Shown here piece by piece: positions 20,369 to 32,648 of a DNA stretch of 64,000 bases (the stretch's first letter is position 1; every line of letters begins with the position of its first letter). Below the pieces are notes generated by a model. The model made no database searches, was not told the origin of the DNA, and saw only the letters and a list, made by a program, of their open reading frames with translations. A program made the position numbers and the translations under genes. The stretch comes from Verpa conica (Eukaryota; Ascomycota; Pezizomycetes; Pezizales; Morchellaceae): contig JAUFSD010000013.1 of the NCBI GenBank assembly GCA_033030425.1, positions 1,240,001-1,304,000 on the forward strand. The letters run 5' to 3'.

Positions 20369-22163
20369 GACTGGTGGTCAAGTGCCTCCATTTTTACCTC
20401 CCAAAGTGTCCCTTCCTACATAGTCAATTGGGTCCTCTCCTTTTTGTCCGATCGCTGGATTACCCTTCTTTACAAAGACTCCCCTAAGCTAGCAGTACCC
20501 GTTCAAGTTGGGGTCCCTCAAGGATCCCCAATTTCCCCTTTATTGTTCGTTATCTACGTTAGCGTTCTACATTATCTGGAACCCTCCCCAAGTATTACCT
20601 TGTCATATATTGATGACTTCGCCCTCACGGTCGCCTCCTCCACAGTGGAGGAAAACGTTCTCTTACTCCAAGAAAATTACTATCGTCTCAAAAACGATGC
20701 AGCCCCCCGAAATGTGTCCTTCTCTGTTGCTAAAACTGAGTTAATGCACTGGCGTTCCTCCAGAGACAAGTCACCTGTCTCACACCTCCCTGTGTGCATC
20801 GATGGACACACTTTCCATCCTAAACCAATAGTTCAGTGGGTCGGCTACTGGTTCTCACCTGCGTTTAACTCAAACGATCATTTTTTAAGAAAACTGGCAG
20901 CAGCCCAGGCTTCCTTCAGCATCCTTCACAGGTTCTCCTCCCCTGGGAAGGGACTCTCCTCCAGTAATTGCAGGAGACTAGCCATTCTTGCCATACGCCC
21001 CATGCTCACCTATGGAGCTACTCTTTTTACCCCCACCTCAGCCCTAAAGGCAATGGAAGTCTTTTGGAACTCCGTTCTCAGATGGGCCCTGGGCTGCTTC
21101 AGAGCAACCAATCTACATGCCCTGTGGACGGAGGCCTCCGCCCCCCCACTAGTTCTCTATCTCCATTATCTAAAAATTAAACATGCCATCAGGGTCGCGA
21201 CGGCCCACCCCCTTAACAACCCAGTGACGGCCCGTTTTGATTCTTCATTCCCAACTATTTCACCCAAGCGGAGCTACTCACACTCCGAGCTTCTCAAAGG
21301 CCTCCCGAATCCCCCCAGGAAGTGGAACTCAGTCGCCAAGGCAGGAGTGAATCACCTGCCCACCGAATGTTTAGGCTCCCTCATACAACCGTTGCTAGGA
21401 TCTAATCTCAGCCATAAAAACTACTCGATAATTGCTAAGCAACAACTCCTAAAGAATTGGGAGACTTTATATCCTCCTTCCAGCTATTACAAATATGATT
21501 GCTCGCTCACAGTACCATATTTCATGTCTCTCCACAAATACCAATCCTCCCGTCTACATCAAATGCGAGTGGAAAAAAGTTACTTAACCGCTCATAAATC
21601 GTGGATAAATCTCAATACCACCAACATCTGTCCCAGATGCCTTCGTTTCCCTGAAACCACAGAACACGTGCTTCTACACTGTCCAAGCCTTACCACATCC
21701 AGAAATTCTCTTCTCCCCAACGTTAGCTCTCTCAATGAAATATGGAGCTCTGAAACCCTTTCCTTACTTGCGGGAGCCTTTGTTGTTCAAAACAAAGTTA
21801 ATTTCCCCAAAAAAGCACTTCCCTCACCAGTGCCATTGCCCTCCACTATGTCCTCTCTCACCTCCGTTACCCACTCCGAAGAATAAGGAGTCAGCGTTCA
21901 CGACAAGCCCGTGTATAACGGCAAAAGACAATAAGTCATCAGAAAGGAGAGTGTAAACGTGCTATACATTTTTACTTAACTTTCTTTTGTATTAACTTTA
22001 GTTTTATTTTAGAATTTTGAAAGGAGACGCGCTTTATTTTTAGGAAGGGGAAGGGTTGTTTTTAGGTCATAGTTTATACTGCATACCAGATTTTGTACCC
22101 AGAATAATAAAAATCACTTGAGTATAAAAAAAAAAAAAAAAAAAAAAGACTGGTGGTCAAGTG
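20369..22163 (+). mobile_element. 5'-truncated LINE with poly(A) tail and perfect 16-bp TSD
   Basis: GACTGGTGGTCAAGTG occurs at 20369-20384 and again at 22148-22163. Between them lie the 3' part of a LINE ORF2 and a tail of about 20 A (ending 22147). This is target-primed insertion of a truncated copy. It sits 22 bp beyond the gypsy element's target duplication. Confidence 0.93.
20385..21886 (+). pseudogene. 3' part of a LINE ORF2 (reverse transcriptase)
   Basis: About 500 residues are open. The fragment starts inside the RT fingers/palm, with VGVPQGSPISPLLFVIY and the catalytic SYIDD, then the thumb, and ends in a zinc-finger-like CPRCLRFPETTEHVLLHCPS that is usual near the end of fungal LINE ORF2. 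No RNase H is visible, unlike the LINE family at 34476-40790, so it is a different lineage. The endonuclease and the start of RT are missing. An ATG at 20357 is outside the element in the target flank, so the apparent first residues are not LINE sequence. Confidence 0.88.
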
Positions 22164-22202
22164 ACAATTTGTGACCGAGTAGAGACTGATGATTTGTTGT
22201 TC

Positions 22203-22843
22203 TGTGGCGGGGCGGTTGGGATGGTGCGGTAGAAGCCTAGGTAACGGAACGGCGACGACGATAGTAGCAAGGACAGTGGACGGCGCAACAACAAAAAATA
22301 TTATGAAGGAAAAACTCTGCGATATTTCTTTTAACAAACAATAAAAACAAGACGTTGCGTGCCTAAGGAAATCCTCGGGGCAAAGCCCCTCCTTATACGT
22401 TTTCCCCTCTTTCCTTGCCTACAACCTAATTTTAACCAAAGAAAACTTTTTACTTCAATCCCAAAAATCCCCCACGGTTTCTATTGGATATATTATATCC
22501 AACAGAAAGGTATCTTTCCCATACAAACTGCATACAAAGTGTACAAGGGGTTCTGGGGGTTCTACGATAACGTTACGTAAATTCTAATACGACCACAGGA
22601 GGCCACCGGCCTGGAAATCCTTATTACCAAAATCTCAAACCTCTATCAACCTCATGTGCGCGGATATGGGCCATTCCGCGCCCATTATTCCCTTTCCGTT
22701 AAACCACTCACAATGCGCGCACTCAATCGACTCAATCGTCTTGTAGGGGCGAGGTCGAAGGTGACTCTCTTGCGGAGGCAGGTCCGGCCTTGGTGTCGTT
22801 TTGTATAATGGTGGCGTTGGTATCCTTGGAGCTGAGCGCAACA
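22203..22843 (+). mobile_element. Solo LTR, family Y (copy 1)
   Basis: The stretch is about 640 bp, starting TGTGGCGGGGCGGTTGGGAT and ending GCGCAACA. It matches the copy at 36636-37275 along its whole length, whose ends and TSD are clear. The flanks here are TGTTC and CGTTC, a near-match 5-bp duplication. No coding capacity is seen. Confidence 0.75.
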
Positions 22844-23170
22844 CGTTCTTGACACCTTCTGTAAAAACCGATCACCTATTGGGGAACAGCAGGCGATAAT
22901 CACAAGACAAGACTAGTATTGAGAGACTAGGGACTCAAGGACAAGGTAGGTATGGTAACAATATAAGTAGTAGTAGTAGTAGTAGTAGTTTTTATTTCCT
23001 ATCTAGGCCCTCGGCCCACTAAGTAAGTCGCTTAACGCGACCGCCTACACAAAACGTCCCCGACAAACAAAAGTAATAATATCTAGAACAAAAGAAAAGG
23101 TAAAGAAAAGAAAATCCCGAACCGCGTTCTTTCCCGCCTGCAAACAAAAGAAAAACTTCCTCCGCGCAGG

Positions 23171-25046
23171 TCACCTCCTTTTTCCTATTTTCCTGGTATT
23201 GAGCTCCGTTTCAAGCATGAACCGAATAAGAGGATAGCAGTTGTCGTCGCTGACTAGTTGGTCCCACGAGTGAGTGGGGTAGTGTTCGTCGATCATGGAT
23301 TTTCTCTGTTGATGGTAGCGGGGGCAGTCGAGCAGAATGTGCCTACTCGATTGATCATCGCCACAAGCGCATTTTGGGGTTGGATTAGAGTAAGATGGAT
23401 CCAGGTGAGTGACTGAGTTTCTGACTCTCCACATTATGCCTGCCGTTCGTCTATTGACTGTTGCCAGGTGTGGAGTAGGAGTGGAGTGTGGGAGTCCTTT
23501 GTGTCTAATTTGGTGGGGTAGGCCTTTCAGCCAGGTGAGGGTAACCGTGGGTTTGTTGCAGAGAAGTTGTAGGCCGTCCCGGGCCAATTTATCTGCCAGG
23601 TCGTTGCCTTTGAGGCCCACGTGGGAGGGCGTCCACCTCGCGCTTACTGGACAGCCTCTGTGTTGTAGTTTTTGGATGGATGCTAGGGAGCTCTGAACTG
23701 CCGCCGTTACGGGGGCTGGGGCTCCCCCCAGGCGCTTTATGGCCAGTTGATTGTCTATGCATAGCCAAATGGGTGTATTGGTGATGTTAATAGTTAAAAG
23801 ATAATTAAGTGCCAGGGATATTGCTTCTAGCTCCCCGTCCAGAATATCCGCGAAGCGCCCTAGATTGGCGTTGCCCTTATTCTGTATGGTGCCGTTCACG
23901 ATGGAGACCCAGGCTGAACTGACCGAGTCTTCCCTTGATCCATCGGTGTAAACTCTGTAAACTTCCGGGTAGTTGGTGACCCACTTTTGGTGTTGTAGGC
24001 TTTCTGTTTCTTTGTCCGTTGTTGCAATGTGTATGTGAGTGTGAGGGAGCCAGGGGGCGGACACATCTCTGGGATCCTCAATTGGAAGTTGGTGGGTTGC
24101 TACCTGAAGAAGATGTGCTATTCTTTCCAGACCGAAGCCTATGCTCTTGGTGGTTTTACTGAGAAGCTCGACTAGATCTCGCTTAATGCTGTTGGTGTCG
24201 GGGCTAAGGAGCGTCCTTACCCCGTAGCCGATTGATTTGGAGTCGAGTAGGTTTTCTATCGTGGGGAGTCCCGCCTCGCTTAGTACTGCTTTGGTGGTTG
24301 TGCGAACGGGAAGACTGGTAATAAGGCGAGCCGCTCTAAGATAGGCCGGTTTGATTCTTCTAATGATGTGATCTGCTCCTGTCCACCATAGCTCCGAGCC
24401 CCAAAGCATTGCTGGGATTAGGAGAGATTGGACTAGTCCGTGAATTATTAGCGGGGTAATATTTTGATTCTTGGAGAAGCTTCGAATCATGGCTGTAATG
24501 GTGATGGCTCTGGAGGCCGCTTTACTGGTTTGTTCTCTGAAGGTGCACTTCTGATCGATGTGGACCCCTAGAATCTTGATCACTTCCTTGGGAATGATGG
24601 GCGTTTGGTATAGTGGAACCGTTGCGGTAGGCGGCGTGCTCTTGCTGGTGGTGGGCAGCATGTAAAGTAGATCGGCTTTATCCGGCGAGAATTCCAGTCC
24701 TAGTGTTTTCGTTCTTTCCTCTTTGACGGCCATTCTGTCTTTGAGTCTTCGGCTGATAATGTGTTGCGTGGTGCCTCCTTGTAGCATGGTGTCGTCATCC
24801 ATATAGACCATTCCTTTCTCGTTAAGTGACATCCTGGTTGGTAGCAGCGCGTCCGTGTAGATCATGTAGAGAACCGGCGATAGCGGGGAGCCCTGTGGGA
24901 CTCCTGAACTGTAGGGAAGGGGTGGCGACACCTCACCGTCAAAAGCGAAGTGAATGACCCGATTGGTGTTAAAGCTGTTAATCCACCTGCACATGTAGGA
25001 GGGGAATTTTTTCTCTTCCATAATTTGAATAAGGGTTGGGTGGACC
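23171..25046 (-). pseudogene. LINE ORF2 fragment: RT and RNase H
   Basis: The frame begins at the LTR junction in the RT domain (VHPTLIQIM...). It keeps SSGVPQGSPLSPVLYMIY and the catalytic VYMDDD, then RNase H with VYTDGS, GELEAISLAL and WTPSHVGLKGNDLADKLA. It ends in a CACGDDQSSRHILLDCPRYH zinc-finger-like segment. The endonuclease and first RT motifs are lost. It is closely similar to the ORF2 at 36297-40580. Confidence 0.9.
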
Positions 25047-26303
25047 TGTAACGGGGGCACTCCCAGGGGAGTACTGCCGTACCAAAAAAAACCAACAACT
25101 TCCCTTTCTGACGAGAAGCTTCAGCAGCGAGGCTTAGAACCGCTCGTCAACACGGAAGGTCGACAGTCCCTAGGCAAAACAGGAATAAGGATTTAATGGG
25201 TTGATAACTAAAGACTTTAAAAGGCTCTGCTTCCCAGGGGAAGACAAACGTCTTTAGCAAAGAGTATGAGGGTCTCTGAACAACGGTTGTTCGTTGACTA
25301 GCAAGAATGATTGTCCTGGGGGAAGGACGGGTTTAAGCTATGATTTTGATTGCGAGCAGGCTGCCAAGAAGCGGGGGAACAATTCCTCCGCGCTTGGAAA
25401 TCAACTGAGTCTAGAGCGCCCCTAAGAACTAGCGGGGTCGATAGACTAGCGACTAAAAAGCGTTGGTTACTAAAAGCTCTGTAACTATTGCTAAAATGGT
25501 CCGATTTCAAATCCGATTGCACCTATGGATTCGCAGCACTGTCCCCCATATACCCTCCGAGTTTGGTTCGGTTGGACGAATTTTCCTGACGGTTTTGGAG
25601 TTATTTTTGGGGTCCAAAACTTGTCTTTTTGTTAGGGAATCAGCAACTCAGGGGGGCCCCCTCTGCAAACGGCGGGTGGCCCAGTGGGGCGCCTCGGGGG
25701 TGTTAGAAAACACAGAGTCCCCTAGGTAGGGTAACCCACTGGTGATTCCTGCCGTTGCTTAGATTCTTTTCCCACGTTCCTAGTCCAACCTGGGGACGTG
25801 GCGGAGAGGTAATCTTGATCCATAAGGACCTTAGGGCGAAGCACAAGGCATAGCCCCGTATGGTTCGATTCGTGACGCCGCCAGGTTAATTATTTATTTT
25901 GCTGGCGGCCCTAACTACTAAGCATAGCTTTGCTCTCGTTTCATGGCTCTCGGCCTCCCATAAGATTGGCCATCAGCGAAGCTGTTATTATTCCTCCTAG
26001 AGGAACAGGAGCTTAACTCTGTTCATGGAAGCAACTGCTTCAGTCTCATCGCATTAGTATCTCCCATAGCTATAAGCTACAGACGCATTACTCTGGTCTC
26101 TGTCGCATACCGACGATGGTGAGCTTCACTCCGTCCTAGTAGCTCGCCAGCTCGCTTAGGGATCGGGCTATCATAGTAATGACTTTCTTTAGTATCTATT
26201 GACCGGAATGGGATAGCTAGTCCTATCCCTCAAGGGAGATCCTTAGGTGTCTCTATATGGAGAAGTACTTGAGACTAGTCATGACGAAGGTTAAATCGTC
26301 ACA
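25047..26303 (+). mobile_element. Solo LTR, family X (copy A), no matching TSD
   Basis: The element runs from TGTAACGGGGGCACTCCC to ATCGTCACA, 1257 bp, homologous to 28510-29762 along its length. Flanking pentamers are GGACC and AGTAT, which do not match, and the LINE on the two sides is missing about 2.2 kb. Open frames of 74-88 codons inside are shared with the other copies but look incidental. Confidence 0.85.
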
Positions 26304-27528
26304 AGTATGGGATCTGGGCCAGTGTGAATTGCTTGTAGTTGAGTTTGATGGTAGCTGCGACTTCCTCGCCGGCTTCCATTGGGGTAGCCCCAATGTCCGT
26401 GGGTACTCCATGCAGGAGGAACTTAGTTGTTTTGGAGTTGGCTTTTACTTCGCTAACATCCATGCCACACCTGATCAGGGTCTCCCTGATCTCATGTTCC
26501 CACTTCATGAGGTGGTTGGCGTCTTGGTCGAAGGGGGCTGTAACGATGACAGTTTGTGGTCCAATCTTTTTGGCCATGAGGGCTCGCTGCTGCTGTTGCT
26601 CTAGGCCCTTGTTGATATGGTGGAGAATGGCGTTATCAGTAATAGTGGTGGGGATGTTGGTGGCCGTCTTGACCACTACTTCCCTGTTGACTTTTGAGAA
26701 GGCTGGTTTGAAGAGGGGGACCTTCTTCTTCTTGATGGCTTTTGAGAGCTTCCAATCTCCTTCGACTGGTGAGGGCTCCCCGGATGAGGCTGCTGCGGCG
26801 TAGCTTTGTTTCGCCGGGGCTTCTGCTGGTTGTTGTTGCTGCTGGGGTTGTTTCTGTCGCTGTTGTTGTTGTTGTTGTTGTGCCTGTTTGGGGGCCGCTG
26901 GTGCTTTGGGTTGGGGGGGGTTCCTCTGGGGGGGCGGGGGGAAGGTTTGTGCGGTGACCCTCATGTTAATATCGCCGAGGAGTCTGTTTGCGGTGGTGAG
27001 GTCCGTAGGGATCCTCTGGGTGTGATTGTAGATTGAATTTAAAGTGGACTTGAGGGACGCCACTTCGCTTCTGAGGTTGGTGACCTCGTCGCTGACTGCC
27101 GCCGTGCTGTTTCTAACGAGCCAGGCGAGGTAGTTGAACGCTTGGGATTTAGTAATGGCGCTCTCTTCCATTTCCAGGTAATTGACGTTAGGGTCAAAGA
27201 CTTGGGTGAGGAGGGGTTCCTCGTCTTCGCTGTTGCCACTGTGGTTGCTTTCCACATCCATGGTGTCCTCTGGTGCGGGGGGAATTGTGGGGTCTGGGAA
27301 GGTGGAGGGGGAGATTGTAATCTCCGGGGTTTCGTCTGGTCCTCCGACCGTGCCAAATGGGAGGGTAGACTGTCTAGACATCTTCGTAGGAGAGCTAGAC
27401 CTATGGGTGGGGGAGGAGGCGGACCGCTTAAGGGAGCGCTTCTCTGGGGACAGAGGAAGGGTAAAAATACGCCTTGGGAGGGTAAGGGGGGTGGATGGGC
27501 TCTCAGGACGCAAAGCTGAGGTATCCAC
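26304..27528 (-). pseudogene. LINE ORF1 fragment (Gag-like)
   Basis: The N-terminal ~408 codons of ORF1 are present: a Ser/Pro-rich start, an acidic stretch, a helix-rich middle, a Gln-rich run, then the segment up to FTLAQIPY, where LTR X cuts it. The zinc knuckles of the full ORF1 are lost. As in the other copy, the frame opens with GTG GAT ACC and the first ATG lies about 50 codons in. Confidence 0.85.
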
Positions 27529-27688
27529 GATGATGTTGATGTAGTGTCTTCAAGCTATCTGATAGCGTTGAAGAGGAGTGTTGATAAAACTAAAGCGGGG
27601 TTTGTGTCTGAGGTTATGAAAATAAAGAGTTTTGGTGTGTGTAACCGTCGCTTAGAGCAATACCAGGTGTTTTTGAATCCCTATCGAG

Positions 27689-28509
27689 AGATGCAAGTTG
27701 TTGTGTGAAGAACTAACTAACTGACAGAGACGCGTCCATTTTATACCCTTTCTGGAGGGACGCTGAGATCAACACTGAGACAATATGAAAATGAAGGAGC
27801 GACCTCCTTCTACATGAAACTATAGACGTCTCGTCCTGTGAGGCGTACTTCTTACATGACCAATGATAACAAGAATCCTACGAGATATGAAACGATACAT
27901 GAAACTGTTGAAATTTCATTTAGTCACGTGGTATTTTCGTTACCCTACTTTCGGGGTTATTGTTTGACCGGTTTAGTTACCCTGTTTTTAGGTTACCCTG
28001 TTATCGGAGGAATATTTACACCGTTGGTGTTTACGGGTAACTCGTTTATTGTTTTTGCTTGTGTTACTTTTAGTTAGTATAAGTAGTTTGGGATTCTGCC
28101 AGATAACAGAAGAATCAAGCGAGTTTCATTAGCTTTACCACACAAAAAAAACAAGGGGATAAGCAAGGCAGACTAGGAAATGGGTGTTCTTGACAAGGAT
28201 CCTTGAAACCCCCCAGGCCATAGCTGCAGTCTCCAGGACTATGGGTACCGCTCGGGTGACACGCAAGAGCTGAGGACAAGTGAATTAGGGATATTATGTA
28301 CATATTATATAGCATAGAATATAATAATTGGGAGCCATACTAGTACTTTTGTGACCGTGACCAAGAGCGTGACAATACCAAGCAGCCCCAGAGAACGTCA
28401 GGAAGCCTACTAGAGAGCACCAGAGGCATCAGGAGCCTCTGACGCTTTCCCCAGAGCGTCAGGACGTTTACTAGAGAGCACCAGATGCGTCAGGGAATTT
28501 ACTAGAAAG
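27689..28509. other. Repeat debris between LINE copy and solo LTR X
   Basis: Near 27730-27755 a TATA-like GGTATAAAATGGACGCG on the minus strand suggests part of an older LTR. At 28390-28509 short direct repeats of the kind AGCACCAGA-GCGTCAGG occur and continue after the solo LTR at 29763. No gene is seen. Confidence 0.4.
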
Positions 28510-29767
28510 TGTAACGGGGGCACTCCCAGGGGAGTACTGCCGTACCAAATAAAACCAACAACCTCCCTTTCAGACGAGAAGCTTCAGCAGCGAGGCTTAG
28601 AACCGCTCGTCAACACGGAAGGTCGACAGTCCCTAGGCAAAACAGGAATAAGGATTTAATGGATAGATAACTAAAGACTTTAAAAGGCTCTGCTTCCCAG
28701 GGGAAGACAAACGTCTTTAGCAAAGAGTATGAGGGTCTCTGAACAACGGTTGTTCGTTGACTAGCAAGAATGATTGTCCTGAGGGAAGGTCGGGTTTAAG
28801 CTATGATTTTGATTGCGAGCAAGCTGCCAAGAAGCGGGGGAACAATTCCTCCGCGCTTGGAAATCAACTGAGTCTAGAGCGCCCCTAAGAACTAGCGGGG
28901 TCGATAGACTAGCGACTAAAAAGCGTTGGTTACTAAAAGCTCTGTAACTATTGCTAAAATGGTCCGATTTCAAATCCGATTGCACCTATGGATTTGCAGC
29001 ATTGTCCCCCATATACCCTCCGAGTTTGGTTTGGTTGGACGAATTTTCCTGACGGTTTTGGGGTTATTTTTGGGGTCCAAAACTTGTCTTTTTGTTAGGG
29101 AATCAGCAACTCAGGGGGGCCCCCTCTGCAAACGGCGGGTGGCACAGTGGGGCGCCTCGGGGGTGTTAGAAAACACAGAGTCCCCTAGGTAGGGTAACCC
29201 ACTGGTGATTCCTGCCGTTGCTTAGATTCCTTTCCCACGTTCCTAGTCCAACCTGGGGACGTGGCGGAGAGGTAATCTTGATCCATAAGGACCTTAGGGC
29301 GAAGCACAAGGCATAGCCCCGTATGGTTCGATTCGTGACACCGCCAGGTTAATTATTAATTTTGCTGGCGGCCCTAACTACTAAGCATAGCTTTGTTCTT
29401 GTTTCATGGCTCTCGGCCTCCCATAAGATTGGCCATCAGCAAAGCTGTTGTTATTCCCCTTAGAGGAACAGGAGCTTAACTCTGTTCATGGAGGCAACTG
29501 CTTCAGTCTCATTGCACTAGTATCTCCCGTAGCTATAAGCTACAGACGCATTACTCTGGTCTCTGTCGCATACCGACGACGGTGAGCTATCTCCGTCTCT
29601 AGGAGCTCGCCAGCTCGCAGGGGTCGGGCTATCATAGTAATGACTTTCCTTAGTATCTATTGACCAGGATAGGATAGCTAGTCCTAACCCTCAAGGGAGA
29701 TCCTTAGGTGTCTCTATGGAGAGGTACTTGAGACTAGTTATGACGATGGTTAGATCGTCACAGAAAG
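28505..29767 (+). mobile_element. Solo LTR, family X (copy B) with TSD GAAAG
   Basis: The LTR occupies 28510-29762 (1253 bp), TGTAACGGGGGCAC...GATCGTCACA, with GAAAG on both sides (28505-28509, 29763-29767). TG...CA ends with a 5-bp duplication identify it as an LTR. It interrupts an array of CACCAGATGCGTCAGG-type repeats, which are found on both flanks. Confidence 0.9.
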
Positions 29768-30701
29768 CACCAGATGCGTCAGGAGCCCCTGACACCTCAC
29801 AGTAGCGTCATATTCGGCCAATTGCTGAATGTGGCATCCCTAGCATCCTGTAACACAATCACACACTAGTTTAGTGCAAGCACTGCTCGGCACAAATCTA
29901 GTGGATAAATTGTGGTAGGGGGGGAGGTTTCAGGCTAAGCCTAGTAGCTATCTCAAAGAGATTGACTAACTAGACTAGACTCGGTAGGCTAATATACTGA
30001 TATGAACTAAAGGTAGCCGGTCAATTGCATATATTGATAACTAACTTAGGTAGCTGAATCCTGCCGACCCAAAACTAGCTAGACACGGCAGGTTTTATAC
30101 TAAAACAAAAACATACATAAACTAGCCGGGGCATTCCATGCTCCGGTCCAAAAACAAATAAACAGTAATCAAAAATAACCCGGCACAACCATTCCTCCAT
30201 TTCTGTCATGTTCCTCCGATCCCGGTACCCTAATCTCCGATCCATGCCAGGATCAAAACACTAAAGAAATACTAATCATCCCGATCCGGTACCACCCCGG
30301 TACAACAATTGCTCCGCTTCCGGCGGGGTTCCCAAACATAGTAAAATAGATCCAAAGAAACAATAAAGAAATCCCAAGGTGGTTAGTGCCATAACCGCAT
30401 CCAAAACAAGTAAAACAAAGAACAAAGTAACACAGCAGGGGCGGTTACACGTCCCATGCAACAGTTGCTCCTGACGCAATCTTGCAGGTTTCCTGATGAA
30501 CCCTTATATCTCTTGCCAAAAACCTCTAAGTTCCCACAGTCTAACGTACTTGCAGCAACCCCTTCCCCCCCCCCTCCCTCTACCCACAAGCAGTCTATTA
30601 TAGAGCTAACAACCTATTCAGAGGAACCTTTGCCAGCAAAGCCTGCTACTAAACAAACACCTTTTGTCTGATGCGTCGACTGGACCTCGAGCTGACACCC
30701 A
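29768..30701. other. No gene recognised
   Basis: The region has short repeats at the left edge, then TCCGGT/CCCGGTACC-rich sequence. Around 30651-30690 a first unit of the CGAACA...GTCCGACGCGTCGACTGGAC repeat begins. No coding signal is convincing. Confidence 0.35.
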
Positions 30702-31648
30702 CATCAGCAAAAAAAAAAAAATCTCCGGGAGATTTTCGTCGCCCAGGCGAAGAAAGTTCGCCCTGCTCTCCTGGAGACTGGGGCGGCTGTTCTCCGCCCG
30801 GGCGAGAGGTCCTCGCCCCCAGTCTCCAGAAGAGGTGCTGATGTTACCCGGCCGTACCACATTAACGGGTCCTGCAACCTCCCCCCCTCCAGCACCCCCA
30901 CTCGCTACCACTCTATGAAACTATGCTAACTATTGAGAACAACGCCTTGCTATAGCACCGCCAGCAGTAGGCCCCCCCCCCCAGCGGCCGTACCGGTACG
31001 AATACCTCATGTCCGATGCGTCAACGTGACCCCCAGAGGACCCCCAGCGCGACAGCTGCAGCAGGACCCCCTAGGACCCCCCCTAGGACCCCCAGCAAGT
31101 CTCCAGCAGCCTCTGGGCCACTAAGCGAACAACCAACCCGTTCAGGTACGAACACCCTTGGTCCGACGCGTTGACTGGACTTCGACCTGACACCCAGCAC
31201 AGCAGCAGGCACCAGACCCCCCCCAGGACCCCAGCAAGGCTTCAGCAGCCTCCGGGCCACCAAGCGAACAACCTACCTGTACCGGTACAAACACCCCATG
31301 TCCGACACATCGACTGGACACCGAGCTGCCTTCCAGCGCTGCAGCGGCAGGCAGGCAGGCAGGTGGAGGGGCAAGCGGGGAGGGGGGGCAGCAGGGAGGC
31401 AGCAAAGCAGGTATATTCTTGTATATAGATTAGATAGAACATAGAAAATTGAGAATTGAAACTCTTCTAGACGCAACTTTCTGTTCTGCTCTTATTGAGG
31501 CTCTCCCGGCATCTCCCGGACTGCTAGCGTCCGCCCTGAGATTTCCTGGAGATGACGTGCAGTGTAAAGCACCTGTATGAGGGTAGGTTTGCGAAATCGT
31601 CGCCCCGCTCCCCTGGAGAGCGGGGCGGAATCTCCGCTTTTGCTGATG
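30702..31648 (+). mobile_element. Non-autonomous element with CATCAGCAAAA ends, copy 1
   Basis: It begins CATCAGCAAAAAAAAA and ends TTTTGCTGATG. Related copies are at 49347-50559 and, inverted, 50818-51614. The shared interior includes TCTCCGGGAGATTTTCGTCG and GTTACCCGGCCGTACCACAT. It carries GC-rich ~140-bp units and encodes no transposase. Target duplication is unclear. Confidence 0.6.
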
Positions 31649-31990
31649 CAGCGCAGCAGCAAGCAGCAGATCTGGCCCCCCCTAGGACTCCCCAAGACCC
31701 CCCCAGGACCCTTAGCAAGGCTCCAGCAACCTCCAGCAGCCTCCGGGTCACCAAGCGAACAATCTACCCGTCGGGGTACGAACCCCCCATGTCCGACGCG
31801 TCAACGTGACCCCCAGACGACTCCCAGCGCAACAGCAGTAGCAAGACCCCCTAGAACCCCCAGGACCCCCAGCAAGCCTCCAGCAGCCTCCAGCAGCCTC
31901 CGGGCCACCAAGCGAACAACCTACCCGTGATGGTACGAACCCCCCGTGTCCTACGCCTCGACGTGACCCCCAGAGAACCCCCAGCGCGAC
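31001..31990 (+). repeat. GC-rich ~140-bp repeat units (GTCCGACGCGTCGACTGGAC core)
   Basis: Units with the core GGTACGAACACCC...GTCCGACGCGT occur near 31001, 31141, 31281, 31771 and 31931, and again near 49641, 50071, 50228 and, inverted, 51110 and 51250. Each is followed by CCCAGCGCGACAGCAG and CCCCC-AGGACCC runs. Spacing is about 140-160 bp. Confidence 0.75.
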
Positions 31991-31992
31991 AG

Positions 31993-32036
<44 letters not shown>

Positions 32037-32046
32037 TAGGTAGGGC
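31986..32046 (+). repeat. (GCAG)n/(CAGG)n microsatellite
   Basis: About a dozen GCAG units follow the last GC-rich repeat, then degrade to GTAG. Confidence 0.9.
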
Positions 32047-32492
32047 AGCGCAGCAAGCATTATGTGTATATAGAGTAAATAGCGTACATAGCAAAATACA
32101 TAGAATTTAGAGAGTTTAGAACCGTGACTCCAGCGTGACTACCAGCGTGACAAGAAAATACCCAAGTCTCTTACAGTCTCCTGCAGTCTCCTGCAGTCCT
32201 CCTGATATCTTCGAAGGCTTCCAGATCCTGCTATCGCAGTCTTCTAATGCCTCCTGACGCCTCCTGACGCCTCCTGGCGCTTCTAGAAGCTATAGCCAAA
32301 GCCTCCAGAGACATCTTGGAAGCCTCGGATGCATGCGCCAGTGTGTCAGATATAAAAACCGTCTCCTGAAAGGCAAATTCCGTCCCGAGAATCCGAGCCT
32401 CTGAGGCCTCAGATGCTCCTGACGGAACCTTCTAGTTTTGCTGATCTATGCAGCCAACATAGGAACGAGACCAGTGCGCTGGTACCCGATAC
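32047..32492. other. No gene seen
   Basis: The stretch includes CTCCTGACGCCTCCTGACGC-type short tandem words at 32250-32285 and nothing recognisable as coding. Confidence 0.4.
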
Positions 32493-32648
32493 TACAGCCT
32501 CTGGTAAAAAAGATCGAGAAACAAGGGTCAATGAGCATGGGTCTTACAACCAGTAAAATCACTAGAACCTTTGCGACAAGACCAAAAGGCCAATAGAAGT
32601 CCTAAATCTGAATCCTACGTTTCTCGATCTTTTTTACCGGAGGCTGTA
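32493..32648. mobile_element. MITE of the GATCGAGAAAC family (copy 1)
   Basis: Ends are TACAGCCTCTGGTAAAAAAG and its reverse complement, about 30-bp arms including GATCGAGAAAC, in 156 bp. TA at both ends suggests a Tc1/mariner-type target. The same family is seen at 42837-42992 and, decayed, at 59221-59307, 61745-61898 and 62480-62662. Confidence 0.8.

Larger units (their letters stand above)
22966..27688 (-). mobile_element. LINE family L1b copy (minus), deleted internally and carrying a solo LTR X
   Basis: The 3' end at 22966 carries an (ACT)n tail on the minus strand; the 5' end at about 27688 matches the start of the other copy at 34476. ORF1 (26304-27528) and ORF2 (23171-25046) are both broken, and solo LTR X (25047-26303) sits exactly between them. 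Compared with the copy at 34476-40790 about 2.2 kb of LINE sequence is absent at this junction. No TSD is visible around the LINE. Confidence 0.85.

Noticed and set aside
25463..25729. 88-codon frame conserved in all three X LTRs
   Set aside because: Recent common descent of the LTRs explains the conservation; no start context, codon pattern or domain supports a gene.
25796..25900. tRNA-like segment in LTR X (GGCGGAGAGGTAATC ... GGTTCGATTC)
   Set aside because: A- and B-box-like words are present, but the T-stem and acceptor stem do not pair, and all copies lie within an LTR.
30600..32060. Several overlapping Pro/Arg-rich frames in the GC-rich repeats
   Set aside because: They follow the repeat unit and its high GC content on both strands, without conserved starts.
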